DNA from: Pseudomonadota bacterium
GTDB lineage: Bacteria > Pseudomonadota > Gammaproteobacteria > Steroidobacterales > Steroidobacteraceae
Direction of reading: 5' to 3'
Assembly (NCBI GenBank): GCA_021792815.1
Contig: JAJYTX010000204.1
Span: forward strand, 1-5,941
DNA: 5,941 nt
A program made the position numbers and the translations under genes. Positions 5,904 through 5,941 of the stretch are shown in pieces. The notes below the pieces were generated by a model, which did no database searches, was not told the DNA's origin, and saw only the letters and a list, made by a program, of their open reading frames with translations. Positions within the stretch are counted from its first letter, which is position 1; the number at the start of each line of letters is the position of its first letter.

Positions 5904-5941
5904 TTAACCATAGTCAAGCCGCCGCCCGCCCCTTGAGCCGC

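Noticed and set aside
5904..5917. TTGACT (5917-5912) as a -35 box for the lol operon
   Set aside because: No acceptable -10 hexamer lies 16-18 bases downstream, and it overlaps the possible upstream stop codon.
5914..5941. Possible C-terminus of an upstream minus-strand gene (reads RLKGRAAA then stop)
   Set aside because: Only eight codons are in the window. The frame ends 10 nt before the permease start, which would suit an operon, but it is too short to support as a gene.

Overview
The window is GC-rich, tightly packed chromosomal DNA from a Gram-negative bacterium with a lipid A and lipoprotein-trafficking outer membrane. Gene content and order (Lol permeases, LolD, DUF2062 protein, ExbB, ExbD, MsbA) resemble the lol-exbBD-msbA/lpxK neighbourhood of non-enteric Gammaproteobacteria such as pseudomonads and Xanthomonas relatives. 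That comparison is from memory. A high-GC gammaproteobacterium of the Xanthomonadales/Nevskiales/Chromatiales sort is the best guess, and the species cannot be named.

Layout, right to left along the minus strand: two tandem, clearly paralogous LolC/LolE/LolF-type permeases (5903-4629 and 4621-3368) are followed by the ATPase LolD (3375-2629). The gaps are 7 nt and then an 8-nt ATGAGTAA overlap, so this is one lol operon. A single plus-strand gene for a small DUF2062 membrane protein (2151-2669) converges on lolD and overlaps its 3' end by 41 bp. A 105-bp divergent spacer (2046-2150) separates it from a second minus-strand operon: exbB-like (2045-1365), exbD-like (1368-937) and the N-terminal half of msbA (940 to the window edge at 1). 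Both junctions in that operon are 4-nt overlaps, ATGA and TTGA.

Functionally, everything recognised belongs to envelope biogenesis. LolCDE-type proteins extract mature lipoproteins from the inner membrane and pass them to LolA. MsbA flips lipid A-core to the periplasmic leaflet. The ExbB/ExbD pair forms a proton-motive-force-driven motor whose partner is not visible here. The DUF2062 protein has no established function known to me.

I found no RNA gene, mobile element, CRISPR array or attachment site. The long plus-strand open frames opposite the lol and msbA genes are GC-driven shadows. No convincing new system is present. The points most worth a second look are the two LolF-like permeases placed back to back ahead of lolD, the TTG start of msbA, the ExbBD-MsbA translational coupling and the hairpin-containing divergent spacer.
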